Shown here one piece after another: positions 5,344-5,825 of a DNA stretch of 5,825 bases (position 1 is the first letter of the stretch; each line of letters starts with the position of its first letter). The notes beneath the pieces were generated by a model, which worked only from the letters and a program-made list of their open reading frames with translations, did not search any database and was not told the origin of the DNA. The translations under genes were made by a program, and so were the position numbers. Source of the stretch: Zoogloeaceae bacterium (GTDB taxonomy: Bacteria; Pseudomonadota; Gammaproteobacteria; Burkholderiales; Rhodocyclaceae); contig JAITJU010000026.1 of the NCBI GenBank assembly GCA_031278735.1, forward strand, positions 1 through 5,825. The letters run 5' to 3'.

Positions 5344-5825
5344 ATGGAACTGGAAGGCAAGCGTATCATATTGGGCGTAACGGGCAGTGTAGCGGCATAC
5401 AAGGCGGCGATCTTGCTGCGCCTGCTCACCGACGCGGGCGCAGACGCGCAGGTGGCGATGACCAGAGCCGCAACCCGTTTCGTCGGCCCCGCCACCTTCG
5501 CCGCCCTCTCCGGCAAGTCCGTGTTGAGCGACATGTGGGCGGCGGCAGCGAAGCCCATGGCGCACATCGATCTCACGCGCGCGGCGGACGCCATTCTGGT
5601 CGCGCCCGCGACGGCGGATTTTCTCGCCCGTCTGGCGCAGGGACGCGCCGACGTTTTGCTTGCCGCGTTGGTATTGGCGCGCGCCTGCCCTTTGCTGGTC
5701 GCGCCCGCCATGAACCGAGCGATGTGGGAAAACCCGGCGACGCGACGCAATCTGGAAACATTGCGGCAAGACGGCGTCACCTGCCTTGGCCCCGCCGACG
5801 GCATGCAGGCTTGCGGCGAAACGGG
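5344..5825 (+). CDS. coaBC: Bifunctional phosphopantothenoylcysteine decarboxylase / phosphopantothenate-cysteine ligase, N-terminal part, 3' truncated by window
   Basis: CoaBC makes 4'-phosphopantetheine for coenzyme A: the C-terminal CoaB domain joins cysteine to phosphopantothenate, and the N-terminal CoaC flavoprotein domain decarboxylates the product. Only 160 residues of the CoaC domain are visible, open to the window edge. GKRIILGVTGSVAAYKAA (5-22) is the FMN-binding start of the family. H74 (AHIDL), N124 in the PAMN motif and C157 in ACGE correspond to the catalytic His75, Asn125 and Cys158 of E. coli Dfp. The ATG at 5344 gives the normal N-terminus, with GGA at 5332-5334 nine bases upstream. 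An in-frame ATG at 5314 has a better AGGGG (5304-5308), but it would add ten unconserved residues and overlaps the likely -10. The gene is divergent from rpmB. Whether a CoaB domain or dut follows is out of view. Confidence 0.95.
   Translation, partial: MELEGKRIILGVTGSVAAYKAAILLRLLTDAGADAQVAMTRAATRFVGPATFAALSGKSVLSDMWAAAAKPMAHIDLTRAADAILVAPATADFLARLAQGRADVLLAALVLARACPLLVAPAMNRAMWENPATRRNLETLRQDGVTCLGPADGMQACGET

Overview
The window looks like chromosomal DNA of a Gram-negative proteobacterium, most likely a betaproteobacterium (inference). It is GC-rich, and several genes match proteobacterial types: a 55-residue L33, a 77-residue L28 close to E. coli RpmB, a DsbB and a bifunctional CoaBC. 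The genus cannot be fixed from the sequence alone. No tRNA, rRNA, CRISPR array, transposase or integrase was found.

Left part (1-1430, + strand): the 3' third of a fumarate reductase flavoprotein gene (frdA) overlaps a complete iron-sulfur subunit gene (frdB) by the four bases ATGA. FrdB matches what I remember of the Wolinella succinogenes subunit almost motif for motif, and all eleven cluster cysteines sit at a constant +7 offset. This points to a type-B quinol:fumarate reductase (or a succinate dehydrogenase of that type) with a frdC-frdA-frdB order; frdC would lie upstream, outside the window. A 227-base gap holding a candidate promoter follows. After it comes a small secreted protein of unknown function (1658-2101).

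Middle (2102-4053): a PaaK-type aryl/acyl-CoA ligase on the - strand (2214-3590) converges on the secreted-protein gene. Hairpins lie between the two. Upstream of the ligase is an AT-rich island with a strong 8+8 bp dyad and a TATAAA box. Beyond that are about 330 bases of non-coding, repeat-like sequence.

Right part (4054-5825): dsbB on + (disulfide-bond reoxidation at the inner membrane) converges on an rpmB-rpmG ribosomal protein operon on -. That operon is divergent from coaBC on + (coenzyme A biosynthesis), which runs off the window end. Promoters with a TAGAAT -10 can be proposed for both rpmB and coaBC. The coaBC promoter is followed by G plus seven T at the expected transcription start, resembling UTP-sensitive start regions known from E. 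coli pyrimidine genes. rpmG (too short) and coaBC (open at the edge) are easily missed by simple ORF calling.

Functionally this is a mix of anaerobic or respiratory metabolism (fumarate/succinate), CoA-thioester formation, CoA synthesis, envelope redox folding and translation. Apart from frdAB and rpmBG these are separate transcription units, so no single pathway is implied. I see no convincing new multigene system. The most interesting items are the candidate slippage start at coaBC, the dyad before the ligase, and the unassigned secreted protein.
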